The notes under the pieces were generated by a model. That model did not search any database. It had not been told where the DNA came from and worked only from the letters and a program-made list of their open reading frames with translations. A stretch of DNA of 64,000 nucleotides, from NCBI GenBank assembly GCA_029237695.1, contig CM055274.1, positions 68,252,828-68,316,827 of the forward strand, read 5' to 3'. The translations under genes were made by a program, and so were the position numbers. Shown here one piece after another: positions 24,481-35,373 of this stretch (position 1 is its first letter; the number at the start of each line of letters is the position of its first letter). This stretch comes from Conchocele bisecta (lineage: Eukaryota > Mollusca > Bivalvia > Lucinida > Thyasiridae).

Positions 24481-26049
24481 ATATGACTGTTGCAGCGTAA
24501 ACAATAGATCGCGTGACCCCACATCTTGAGATTATGCACGTATCAACAGCTAATCGTCCGCATGAATAGGCAGGACACGTGACCATAGGCATTATTTATT
24601 ATCAATTAATCCTTTTAAGCGTCTGTTGATCGCGAGTAGTATACATTGTAATAAGCGTCTGTCTATCGCGAGCACTATACAACGTAATAAGCATGATTTT
24701 TGTCGCGCCCGCTTGCGGAAAGCGCGATATAGTCGGCCGTTTGGCATACGTACGTGTGTCCGGTTAAAGTTTTTGGTTAAGTTGTTTGGTTAAGTTTTTT
24801 GGTTAAAGTTTTTGGTTAAGTTCTTTGGTTAAAGTTTTTGGTTAAGTTTTTTGGTTAAGTTCTTTGGTTAAGTTTTTTGGTTAAAGTTTTTGGTTAAGTT
24901 CTTTGGTTAAAGTTTTTGGTTAAGTTTTTTGGTTAAAGTTTTTCGTTATACTATATCTCTGCAACTGCTTTGCCCATTACCTTGAAACTTCACATGGGTG
25001 TTTATAATCATCTATATTTTCATTCTACCCACCTCCCGTGTGGCCCCTGTGCCCAATGTCAAGGTCAAATTACTTTGAAGTTTTTGGTTAAGTTTTTTGG
25101 TTAAAGTTTTTGGAAGTTTTTTGGTTAAGTTTTTTGGTTAAAGTTTTTTGTTATATTATATCTCTGCAACTGCTTTGCCCATTACCTTGAAACTTCACAT
25201 GGGTGTTTATCATCATCTGTATTTTCATTCTACCCCACTCCCGTGCGGCCCCTGTGCCCAATGTCAAGGTCAAATTAGTTTGAAGTTTTTGGTTAAGTTT
25301 TTTGGTTAAAGTTTTTGGTTAAGTTTTTTGGTTAAGTTTTTTGGTTAAGTTTTTTGGTTAAGTTTTTTGGTTAAAGTTTTTCGTTATACTATATCTTTTT
25401 TTTTAGTGTCCATGCCTCACCACAAGGCGCGACATGCAGGCCGCGGCCATCTCGTATAAATAACTCATATGTTTAATACATTAATACAAGTTTGTATGTC
25501 ATAGGCATTATTAATAATTACTTTAACTTCTGTTCAAATGACATGATTTTATATGGGTCCGTTGCTAATGGGATTCCCGCAATAGTTGGTAACCGAAATG
25601 CGGATGATACCAGTAACCCGTGCAGTACCAGTACCCGTGCATGTCCCGAAATTTTATAACGCGGTCGGATTCGATCGTGGTTTGAAATCTTGGACCCCGA
25701 CCATCGCGTTATAATGGAGCTGCAGTGTATAGACAAGAATATAAGTAACAACAATATTTTTTTGAAATTGACCTAATTGACATATTATCAAGATGGCTGC
25801 CAAAGTGATGGATAAAAAAAAAGCAAACACGTTACCAGAACAAGACATTGAACAATGCCATGAACGAGGCATGTACACAGCCACATCCCAACTTTAGACA
25901 CCCATTTACATAACTCTGCAGCTTTCACATGGAATGACAGTATTCTATTTCTTTTGTGGAGGCCATTACATTCCCTCTATTGAAGGCCTACAGTTTCTTG
26001 CTGAATGATTCAAGCGTCTTCTCTACAAGGAGTTTTTTTTGTGCAGAGA
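24480..26049 (+). repeat. Segmental copy of 42568-43377, interrupted by a HINE
   Basis: Starts AATATGACTGTTGCAGCG and ends GTGCAGAGA, matching 42568-43377 almost base for base, apart from the insert at 24700-25454. It includes the right end of a Tigger-like element (ending GGAGCTGCAGTG at 25727) and the beginning of the element B coding remnant. It therefore derives from an element B relative. Its left edge joins the satellite at a shared AATAT. Confidence 0.85.
24700..25454 (+). mobile_element. HINE, copy 3, with a known empty site
   Basis: 755-bp insert beginning TTGTCGCGCCCGC and ending CCGCGGCCATCTCG then T. The uninterrupted homologous site at 42781-42800 reads GCATGATTTTATAAATAACT. The insertion therefore lies at a T-T target without target duplication, as described for Helentrons and not for canonical A-T Helitrons. 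GGCGCGACA at the 3' end is the inverse of the 5' TGTCGCGCC. GGCCGCGGCC makes a hairpin just before the end. Body blocks match copies 1 and 2. Confidence 0.88.
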
Positions 26050-26815
26050 TGAACTACGGATGGCCACGGATGACCACGGATGGCCACGGATGCCCCAGGG
26101 TCCGTGGTTCATCACCAGGGCTGTCCGGGAAGCTGATAAAATATTTTGCAATGAACACGGTGCTGGTACAGTACATCTTAATGTACTTACTAGTTAACCA
26201 AAAAACATACATTGGGAGCCTGCTGAATCAGATCATGTCGGATACAACACTGTGTCAAGACGGTGTTCACGGTGTCACTACAGATTGTCAAGGTTTGTCC
26301 TGGCCAGCTGCGGCAGTACTACGGACACACTACGGTGCTGCCACAGCCGTCTCGGTACCACTACGGTGTTGCTGCGGATGGCCCAGACGGTCACTTGGTG
26401 CCCCACTGGTGGCTATATATTCAGATGAAATCAGGCTGCAGTTCTTGACTACTGCAAATCTCGTACGAACAGCATGAAGACGACTCTTGTGTTGGCCTAC
26501 AAGAAGGCTGACACTCCGGAGCCTTCTGATATGGAGGAAGCCGAGGCCAGGTATCGCTCATCACCCTCAGATGCTCAACTGCGTCATGATGTGACCCCTC
26601 AGATGTCTATGAGCGAACTGAATACCGAACAGATTTCGCTCCTATATATACCCGCACCGTGTCACACCACCGTGCCCACCGTAGTACCAACCTGATACAC
26701 AGTGATAGTCCTTGTTTGATCATTGGTGACACGTTGAAAATCCATGGTCGCCGTACTGGCACCTTGAGGAAATCGTAATGGAACCGGCATGCACCGTATG
26801 AATACGTCTCCGTAG
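26050..26815 (+). other. Unassigned stretch after the segmental copy
   Basis: Begins with a short tandem repeat (ACGGATGGCC with variants, 26052-26095). A GC-richer stretch (26250-26700) is open over parts of frames 1-3, including a 73-codon frame at 26474 beginning MKTTLVLAYKKADTPEP. I do not recognise a product, and there is no start or splice context to support a gene. It differs completely from the matching position in element B, so the copy was broken here. Confidence 0.35.
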
Positions 26816-27345
26816 TCCTATATCAAATCAAAGTTATCGAGGAGACGATCACTCGGGAGTAATTTTTGTAAAAATCGGATGATTATGTCATCCAAGATCG
26901 TCACTGAAAGGTCGAAAGGTTATCCTTTTATTATTGATTTTAGACAACTTCATGAACCACTGTGCCGATGCTAACCAAACTTCACAGTTATAGTCCATGG
27001 GTGAAGCCTTTTCATATTCGTTAAAATAGAGGTCGTCGTGTAACCCAAGATGGCTACCATAGAAAATTAGGTCAAATTCTTAACAATCTTGCATACTGCC
27101 AGACTGATGTTAATGAAACTTGGCAGGAATGATCGATAGTTAATTCTATTTCAGATTTTTTAAAATGATGACACAGGGATCATAAATGGGTGGGGCCTGG
27201 GGGTCAAGCTGCACATTTGATCAAATATGGTAATGTCACACATCAAATGAAGGTATCAAGGAAACAATCACTCGGCAGTCTTTTTTGTCAAAATCTGATT
27301 ATTACATCATCCAAGATGGCCGCTGAAAGGTCCATTAAAATATCA
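26816..27345 (+). repeat. Diverged copy of the 443-bp-unit HINE-like repeat
   Basis: Contains ATTATGTCATCCAAGAT, CCATGGGTGAAGCCTTTTCA and GGAATGATCGAT, in the same order as the units at 55250-56590. Both ends are missing. Confidence 0.65.
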
Positions 27346-28231
27346 CTTTAGTAAGAATAGCTTAATTTCAAACTATTGGGTCAGTCAGTTTCAGAGTTGG
27401 TAGATCTTATGATTTATGGTATTTATAAATTGATTATGTTTTCCCTTTCATGGCTTGAAATGCAACTCGCACATTTTTTCTGGTGATCCATTTTCCCCCA
27501 ATGAGCTATACATATTTTGAGACAACCTGAACAATTTTTCAAATGACTGAACTGACACACAAATTTTGATGGAACTTGTTATATATAATCGACATTCTAT
27601 GCCGTTTCTGATTTACTTTATAATGGGGATAATAATTTCAGGTGAGCAATCTTCATGTACGTATGTAGTGCTTTAGCATTTAGTAACACCTTTCTTTTTC
27701 CAATAACTCCTTCACCGATTTTGATAATATTTGGCCACAATGTGTGTCTAGGGATGGTGCTTTGTTTTGCATACGGCCCACATCCGACCGCCCAAGGTCA
27801 AGGTTTTTATGATCTATGCTGTCAGCGAGGGGATTAGCTTAGTGATAACGATGCCCTGTTCTTCTAGCTCTTTGTCTGGTTTGAACTTGTGATTATAAAA
27901 CAAAGCAACCTCAAGACATTTATGTGGTCGAGACAGACTACAGCACTATCAAACAAGCATGATCTGTAGGTACATGCTCAGTATGTTACATTTTTACTAG
28001 GTTAGCTCAGGGAGCTACCTAGTATAGCAGTGGTAGAGATGGATTGTCAACTATTTCTACATTTAAAACTACCATTATGAGGCGGTGTGTGCGTCTTATT
28101 TGTTATATTTTATTAAAAGTTGTTATAAATAGTGTTAACAAACAATAGTTTATGTTAAGGGGCGGGTGGGGATTATATACAGTAAATTCATTTATTATTG
28201 CCTGATTATCTCTGAACAGAGCCGCCGGACA
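27346..28231. other. Non-coding sequence with a repeat fragment
   Basis: 27690-27830 matches the repeat piece at 9340-9400 (TTTTGATAATATTTGGCC...TGTGTCTAGG). A small inverted repeat, ACTAGGTTAGCTC/GAGCTACCTAGT, lies near 27998-28023. No gene supported. Confidence 0.4.
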
Positions 28232-28466
28232 CACAGGTTGAAGTAACGAACCAAGGTATTATACATACATTAAATATACCTAAAAACATCAATAAGTGAG
28301 ACAAAAAATAAGCTAACATTTGTTTACTCCTTATACATGTATCACATTAATGTGCATAGGAGGGAGTAAATATTTTAGTTAGCTTATTTTTTTCACTTAT
28401 TTATTTATGTTTTTTTTTTTTTTTTTTCATGTATTTATAGACCATGGTCCGTCACTTCAACCTGTG
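28232..28466. mobile_element. hAT-type foldback MITE with 8-bp target duplication
   Basis: The ends CACAGGTTGAAG and CTTCAACCTGTG are exact inverse complements, and the GCCGGACA duplications (28224-28231 and 28467-28474) are identical. The arms continue inward (AATAAGCTAAC / GTTAGCTTATT), so most of the 235 bp folds back on itself. An 8-bp duplication with CA-initial ends indicates hAT. Non-coding. Confidence 0.85.
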
Positions 28467-28474
28467 GCCGGACA

Positions 28475-29841
28475 CACACCACACCTGACATTGATGTCGT
28501 GTATTGAGGGAGCAACTGCTGATTAGATTTGGCCGTTGAATTTTCTTTCCCAGGCACAGAGTAGGATAGTACATGAAATGTTGGTTATTGCCGTCGGTGC
28601 GATGGTGTGGGTGTCAATTCAATAATATTTGTTGTTTTTCATACACGGTGAAACGTTTGAATAATAAATTGAATGTGTTGATGTAGCTGGGTGTCGGACA
28701 TCACCATTGTGGGTATCTTCATAAATATTTAATTAATATGTCTATATTATTTGAAAACATAATGGATTGATGGTGAACATCAATTTTAATTGTTAGATTA
28801 TATAAGTTAGAAAGGAAGATTTTTCGGGTGTGAGAAGTCATGTACACTTCCATCTGTCTTCAAATTGTAGTACAACAACAATGGCGCATCATTGAACTCG
28901 CGAGAAATGTCTGACATGTGACGCACATATTTCCGGTGTTGAGTTAAAATACAAACGAAGGCAAACTTTTTTTGTATACTTGTTTCTGATAATTATCAAA
29001 ATATATGTAAAGTGTGTGAAGCCACGTACACATAACACATGAAATATGGGATTTGACCCTGTTAACTGACCTAAAATGGCTTTAGCTGATGATAAGCCAT
29101 TACACATCATTATATAAATAAATAATACTTATTGGTAATCTTGTGGAGCTAACCTAGTTTCAGTACTTTCAGTACTTTGATTCTAGGTTGAGGTGACCCT
29201 TAGCTTATTTGTCTTACCAATTCAGTCATTTAGCCCCTGGAGTGATATTGTGAGATGATTGCGGATCACCCTATGTCTGTTCGTGATTGTTACATTCTAA
29301 TAACCTACGAGTATTTGGCTGAATTAAAACGTTCTTCCGTTTTCTGCAGATTGTCATTCCCAAAACAGAGACATAGAGAATACCAGGCTAGTGTCATTTG
29401 ATACCAGTTTATCAGGCAGGGTATACAAGAAACGCATAGAAATTTGAGGTTCGTCGAGTGATTTCTACCATTTGTGAGCCGATTCTGATAAAACTTAATA
29501 TCAAATAACACATAAATGGTATTCTATTTATCAGGTAGCATTTTATGTCACTGAATGAGCAAGTATAAAAAAGAACTCAAGATTTGTTTATGTTGCATCA
29601 TTACACCGACGTCATTTCGTAATTATGTTGTGATGTTTTTTGACGAAGCATTTGCAAGCGTCATTGGAAGTAGTTTTCAAATTCAGACTGACCGTGATAC
29701 ATTGTATAAGTGTCAATGCCTGATACATCAATTTGCTGTAGGTCGGCATGTATTTGGTCAATGTGCAGCTACTAATAAGTTACATTTAGTAACAGCAATC
29801 TTTGTTCACAACATTTTACTCACCACAACTACAAGAGATAA
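28475..29841. other. Unassigned sequence
   Basis: No gene supported. The 102-codon frame at 29555-29863 has no recognised motif and runs into a MITE fragment, so I do not call it. 29370-29480 weakly resembles parts of the repeat at 5505 and 47583. Confidence 0.35.
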
Positions 29842-29985
29842 TGAATTGAGTCTGCCAGTGTAGATCCAGATCAGGTGGCACATCCACACTGTGATCAGAG
29901 ACTGCCCCGTTCACTGTCGAGTCCTGTATATATGGCTGTGGCTGGAGAAATCGGGTTTACGGCATGTATGACTAGTCTATCTCCT
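29842..29985 (+). mobile_element. MITE fragments, TGTGGCTGTGACTGGAG family
   Basis: CAGTGTAGATCCAGATCAG at 29847 and GGCTGTGGCTGGAGAAATC at 29934 match family blocks, rearranged relative to the full copy. Confidence 0.5.
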
Positions 29986-30228
29986 GGGGCCCGTTTCACT
30001 AAACTTTGTAGGACTAAAATGTTCGTAAGTGCAAAATTATGAAAGTCTGTAAATTTCACATTAACAATGTTTTCTTGTGAACAATTATTGGATTTACATT
30101 TATTGAGCATAGGCTGCATATGCAGCCTATGCTCAATAAATGTAAATCTATCAATTGAAATTTCTAGACGATTCTACATTTGCACTTACAAACATTTTGG
30201 TCGTAAGAAGTTTAGTGAAACGGCCCCC
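29986..30228. mobile_element. Foldback MITE with GGGGCC-initial ends
   Basis: Left end GGGGCCCGTTTCACTAAACT, right end AGTTTAGTGAAACGGCCCCC. The centre is a perfect palindrome around GCATATGC, with arms matching ATTTACATTTATTGAGCATA. About 240 bp, non-coding. I could not settle a target duplication. Confidence 0.75.
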
Positions 30229-30339
30229 AGATCGGCTATCTTGCGCCTGCAGCCGGATGAGGATCTATACCATTAATTTTGTCAAATGCATAACAGATTT
30301 AATTGACAATGGCAAACAGTATTATGTAGACCCTGATCA

Positions 30340-30412
30340 GACTGTGAATGTACCTCCTGTGATTACAAGGGTCATGAGCCACATTTCTCCAGCCACAGCC
30401 ACAGCCACACAT
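30340..30412 (-). mobile_element. MITE fragment, right end of the TGTGGCTGTGACTGGAG family
   Basis: ATTTCTCCAGCCACAGCCAC plus upstream TGATCAGACTGTGAATG match the end of the full copy at 49550-49790. Confidence 0.55.
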
Positions 30413-30486
30413 AACTTACAATTTTATTATTTTTGGCAACATCTGTTGTTTTGAGTGGTGATTTGGCCAAATTTGGTTTATTGATT

Positions 30487-31039
30487 TGAGGCCGCTTGCG
30501 GAATGTGATCACAATGACATCCGGGTCTCCGTGCATCTGTCCGTCCGAAATCTGAGTTATATCATCATCCAAATATTCATTCTGTGTCCCACTCATGCGG
30601 ACCCTGTGCCCCAAGGTCAAGGTTAAATTACTTAAGTTTGTGTTATTATAAAATCTGCGTTAAAGTTTTTACATACCTTATATCTCCACAATCATTACTC
30701 CAATTTACTTCAAACTCCCAATACTTCCTTTTAATCATCCATATTTTCATTCTATAGCCTGCCCATGTGATCCACATGCCATGACTTTGAAATTTGTGTT
30801 TTGTATAAGTTTTTACATACCATCTATCTCCACAACACTTGCTCTGATTTACTTCAAACTACAAATAATTGTTTATTATCGTCCATATTTTCATTCTACA
30901 GCCCACCCATGCGGCCTACATGCCCAAGACCAAGGTCAAATGACTTTAAAATTGTGTTAAAACTTTTGCATACCTTACATCTCCACAACCCTTAATTCAA
31001 ACTTCAAATAAATACACTCTGAGACACGCGGCCATCTGG
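30487..31039 (+). repeat. HINE-like repeat
   Basis: Begins TTGAGGCCGCTTGCGG and ends ACGCGGCCATCTGG, ends related to those of the HINE at 248. Inside are about three ~140-bp units with CATATTTTCATTCTA...CCCATG and AAGGTCAAGGT. Confidence 0.6.
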
Positions 31040-31380
31040 TGTTTATGTAGTGTTTCCATGCATTTTTATGCCCCACCATGATAGTGGAGGGGGCATTTAG
31101 TGTTACCATTGTCCGTTCGTCCCGTCCGTCGATTATGTCCGTCCCGTCCATCACAAGGTTAAAGTCTTTGTAAGAGCTTGTATCTTCAACAGTATTAGGT
31201 CTACAGCCACTATATTTGCACATTTTCATGAGCCAGTAATGTGCAACACAACCCATTGTGAATTAAATGACCTTTGTGTGATCTTACTTACACAATTGGC
31301 ATAATTACATAGTTAAACTTTGTTTTTTTGTAAGAGCTTGTATCTTCAATAGCATTAGGCCTACAGCCACCATACATATA

Positions 31381-32956
31381 CTCAACAAAACTAGAAACGT
31401 CCCTGTTTTATAGCCGGTGTAGCTCTGTCTATGTATGTACCACATGTTCAAAGTACATGTATTTTAAACCATGGCGATGTTCAGAATACGATCTTGTAGA
31501 GTTTAGCCGATACACACGGTTTACATAGCGGCCAGTGACCGGAACGTTGATTTCCACTTTTTGCACGTGCACGCTATACTTGTCATCGATAAGGTGATTC
31601 AGTTCATGTCGTACCATTCATGCGATAGGGGCTATTCGGAAAATTAAAAAACTTTTTTAATTTTTCTTTGTTTTCGATATGCCACGGCTTTCCGAAAACG
31701 AGCGAAATCATGCAATTGGGATGCTTGCGGGTGGGATGGCTGCCAGGGCGGTCGCGCCTCGGTTTGGTTGCTGTCGGAAGACGATTGATCGTCTTGCAGC
31801 CCGGTACCAGCAGACTGGGGCTGTTCACGACCGGCAGCGACCTGGTAGGCCTCGTGTAACGACGGCTAGAGCCGATCGTTACATTACGTTGACGCACTTA
31901 CGTCAACGTCGATTGGCAGCCACAGTCACTGCTAGGCGATACGGTGTCTCAGGGCAGACCATTCGCAACCGGTTACGTCGTAACGCCCAACCAATCCGGG
32001 CACGCCGCCCGTACACTGGTCAGATAATGACCCAACGTCACCGTGCTGCCAGACTGTTATGGGCGCGACGTCATCTGAACTGGAGAAGGGCTGACTGGAA
32101 CCGAGTTTTGTTCACCGATGAATCTCGGTTCACAGTTAGTCATGCTGACGGAAGATTACGGGTATACAGGTGTAAAAAATGAAAGATTCACCGATTGTTG
32201 CATTGTTGAGAAGAACAGGTTTGGGGGAGGGAGCGTAATGGTCTGGGGTGGGATCATGGGAAACCGGAAGACAGATTTGGTTGTTGTACAGGGCAACATC
32301 AATGCACAACGTTATGTTGCAGATGTGCTAAATGCACATGCCTTACCATTTATCCGTCAGCATGGTCCTGGTGTGACATTGATGCACGACAATGCCCGCC
32401 CTCACGTAGCCAGGGTCACCACTCAATACTTACAGCAAAACAACGTCGACGTCATGCCATGGCCCGCGGTCTCCCCGGATCTCAATCCCATTGAGCACAT
32501 ATGGGATGAGCTGGGCCGCAAAGCACGAGCTAACCATCAGATTGACAATGTTCGCGATCTTACACGGGCGTTACAACGGGAATGGATGAATTTGCCCAAC
32601 GCACTGGTATTGCGTTACGTCACGTCGATGCGGCGTAGGATCATTGCATGCATTCATGCAAATGGTGGCCACACTCGGTACTAACGAGATTTACTGAATT
32701 TGCCACATTTCTTATTGAAATTCCATCTCTAAACATTAAGTAACACATTTCTGAGATTTTGTGATTTTTTATTTTGACCCCTACCGCCCTTGGCCGGTTA
32801 TCTCTCGAATATTTAACAAGATATCCAAATGCAATTTATTGGCTTTGATACAGAAATGAATGAACTTGTTTTTCCATTTTGATTTTTAAAAGTAACCCTT
32901 TTGGTTTTTGATGAATCTTTCCTTAAACATAGAGGGACGTTTCTAGTTTTGCTCAG
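31381..32956 (+). mobile_element. Tc1-like DNA transposon, nearly intact
   Basis: Inverted ends CTCAACAAAACTAGAAACGT (31381) and its complement ending TTTTGCTCAG (32956) match over about 25 bp with two differences. They are flanked by TA at 31379-31380 and 32957-32958. At 1,576 bp it is of full length. It differs in ends and protein from the Tc1-like element at 7656, so it is a separate family. Confidence 0.9.
31679..32684 (+). pseudogene. Tc1-like DD34E transposase with one frameshift
   Basis: Transposase of about 335 residues, the usual Tc1 length. The ATG at 31679 (MPRLSENERNHAIGML) starts a helix-turn-helix region, with GRPRVT at about residue 57. The first catalytic motif, FTDESRF (about 32116), is in frame 2. 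The frame shifts to 3 at the A-run 32174-32179, then gives GGGSVMVWGGI, HDNARPHVAR (about 32386) and PDLNPIEHIWDEL (about 32477), ending GGHTRY with the stop at 32682-32684. There are 34 residues between the second Asp and the Glu. All catalytic residues are present. The single shift lies in a homopolymer, so it could be a consensus error as easily as a real lesion. Confidence 0.9.
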
Positions 32957-33107
32957 TATACTTGCACACTAACATGAACCAATGATGTGAACCATCACCC
33001 ACAGCGAATTAAGTGACCTTTTGTGACCTTAACCTACAACATACCGTAGTTATTTCCCTAGTTATTTCCCTAGTTAGGGCCCCTCCAAGAATCGGCAGTG
33101 CCCTATA

Positions 33108-33184
33108 GGTTTTCTAGTATAGTATAGTGTATAGTGTATAGTGTATAGTGTATAGTATAGTATAGTATAGTATAGTATATAGTA
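33108..33184. repeat. TATAG/TAGTG microsatellite
   Basis: Simple array of TATAGTATAG and GTATAGT units, about 75 bp. Confidence 0.9.
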
Positions 33185-34310
33185 ATGAAAATATTTTCTA
33201 GTTTTGCATAATATACAAATGTACATGTATGTTGAAACGTCACTTTTGTAGTCATTGCAAGCAATCAAACACTTTGATTTTGAACATGAGATTGAGTATG
33301 TACCTCATTGGCTCAATGGAAGTTTTGCAGTCGCATAACCAAGATTTACAAACGTTGTCATTTGGACCTACATATATATATTTAAGCCAAATGTGTATGG
33401 TTAGCCGGTAGAGAAAAGGTACATGACTACTAGAATGGGGGTGTGTTTCATGATCTTTCAGAAATGGGAGGGGCACCTGGTACCAACTTATTATCTTATA
33501 GTATTGAATATCCAATTTTCCCAATACATTGTGCAGATTTGTTCTACCTAGTTCACATTTATAGATATGACTTGCATAAAATGGGGTTTCACCAGTGTAT
33601 TAACCCTTGTCATACCGCAGATCAGTTTCTCGGCTTTTGATTGGCTAGCTTGCCTGGTCATATATATTATATGACCTGCCAAGGCCGTCGGACATAGAGG
33701 AATTGCGATTCCCCTCCGGCGCCTCGCGTCCAATGAAGACACATTTTGCAAGTGTCTAGCGATTGCAAATTTTATTCCTCACTAAACACAATAAAGCCCG
33801 AATTGATCAATAAAAGTAACAAATTGTACACTCAAAACCAGTCTTTATTGTTTATTTTTCCATAAATATTCTTCGCGAAAAATTAGCCAAAATAACCCGT
33901 TTAGTGTTTTCAAATCTCAACACACTTGGCTTCGTGACACGGCTATATTTAGGTCACAAACTATGAGTTCTGCGCACGAAACGCAGCGTAGCAATGACAG
34001 CGAATATTTGGGAACCAGTCGCATTCTTCTAGAGGCGCCAAAGGGAGAGCAGATCGATAGAGCAGTGGAATATAAATTAAATTGTACGATATAAAAAAAC
34101 TGTCATAAAGTCATTTTCGATGTATTTCTTACTTCATATTTAGTTTGTTTTCGTTTAATAAAAAAACAAAATGTTCATTTACGCCTTTATATTAAGACTG
34201 ACGGTAGAAAATCGAATCTCGGATTATTTTTCTTCTTGAAAAAACGCAACGATCAAAAGAAGAGATGTTTATATGGCCAAATAAAGGATCTGCAGTATGA
34301 CAAATACGTT
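33185..34310. other. AT-rich unassigned sequence
   Basis: No gene supported. 33640-33760 contains GCCTGGTCATATATATTATATGACC (seen as the arms GGTCATATA/TATATGACC), a small hairpin, then a GC-richer stretch resembling the GCCTCGGAATT-containing repeats. Confidence 0.35.
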
Positions 34311-34442
34311 ATTGTGATTCTACACAGGCTATATGGTGTAATATTGCCCGTCTGAAGGTATGTTCACCCTCGGCTATCGCCTCGGGTGAACATACCTCCA
34401 GACAGGCAATATTACACCATATAGCCTGTGTAGAATCACAAT
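34311..34442. mobile_element. 132-bp palindromic foldback element
   Basis: Arms start ATTGTGATTCTACACAGGCT and end with the inverse. About 60 bp pair on each side of a short GGCTATCGCC-containing loop. Part of the right arm is repeated again at 34443-34502, and again after element A at 40291-40382, because element A inserted into the second tandem copy. Confidence 0.8.
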
Positions 34443-34502
34443 ATCGGCTATCGCCTCGGGTGAACATACCTCCAGACAGGCAATATTACACCATATAGCC
34501 TG

Positions 34503-34637
34503 TAGTCGAGACGTGGGACCCCCAAAAATGGGCCAACCTTGCATTAAGGTACTACTAATGTTTTTTGATGGATTTCGGTAGTTTAATATGTCCTTAAACA
34601 GAATCCGCCGGATGACAGGCTGTCATCCTTGAGCATT
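34503..34637. repeat. Element A left terminal inverted repeat
   Basis: Pairs with 40166-40290. Shared blocks in order are TAGTCG, ACCTTGCA.TAAGGTACTA, TTTTTTGATG, AATCCG.CGGATGACA and TGTCATCCTTGAGCATT. A small inner hairpin (GGATGACA...TGTCATCC) lies at its inner edge in both arms. Confidence 0.9.
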
Positions 34638-35373
34638 TTTTTGTATCGTCGTTTGAAAATGGTCACCAAATTTTTTAATTTTTTTTTGTAAAATGCACAC
34701 ATATTATATTACCGATAAATACGTACTAGATTAGATCGCTGTTATATGAATATAAATTTGGTTGTACTTTTATCTCAAGCACTAAATACTATATATTTGA
34801 ATGAATTGTTGAGAAATCATACTCGGACAAGTTAGCTGGATGGGCATGAGCCGTGCTCGGGGACGGCAAATTATACAAATACTGTAGGCCTACTACTACT
34901 CTAAATTCACATCTAGTGTTGATTTACTCGCGTTTTGCAGATATGGTACGATTAACGCAGCTGGTAGTGTACCCATACAACTGCATGCTATGAAAATACA
35001 GCTATAAAATCACAGCGTTGTTATAGTCAAATATTACTAGTAATTCCTAGTGTTGTTCAAGTCAACTATAAAATCACGGCGTTGTTCAGGTCAACTATAC
35101 AATCACAACGATATAACAGTGTAAAATCTGTGCTGATGAACATCATTTGGCGCTATTATGTAGACATGCGTTATTGCATCGACACATATATTGCATTGCT
35201 TTGTATGATAATCTACGTATTCGTATTAAGTACATAAACAAAACCTGAAATCCGCAAGTGCGTATCCAGACGGTACAACGTTCAAAGGATAAACACTTGG
35301 CATATTCAATACTAAGCCGCGAAAGCGGTAGTGTATATTAGTCAGGGTTTTTGTGTCACATTCTTCTATCACA

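Larger units (their letters stand above)
31066..33075 (+). repeat. Repeat with ATGCCCC hairpin head, split by a Tc1-like element
   Basis: The head ATGCCCCACCATGATAG / TGGAGGGGGCAT forms a hairpin. Two units follow, with GTAAGAGCTTGTATCTTCAA and CTACAGCCAC. The second unit is interrupted at 31381-32956 and resumes with TTGCACACTAACATGAACC. Non-coding. Confidence 0.6.

Noticed and set aside
24700..25454. Canonical Helitron (A-T target, 5' TC, 3' CTRR)
   Set aside because: The empty site shows a T-T insertion, and the 5' end is TTGTCG. Helentron-type fits better.
29555..29863. 102-codon plus-strand frame as a gene
   Set aside because: No motif, no relatives that I recognise, and its 3' end is made of MITE sequence.
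31679..32182. Separate short gene for the N-terminal half of the Tc1-like transposase
   Set aside because: It is the first part of one transposase split by a single-base shift; the overlapping second frame carries the remaining catalytic motifs.
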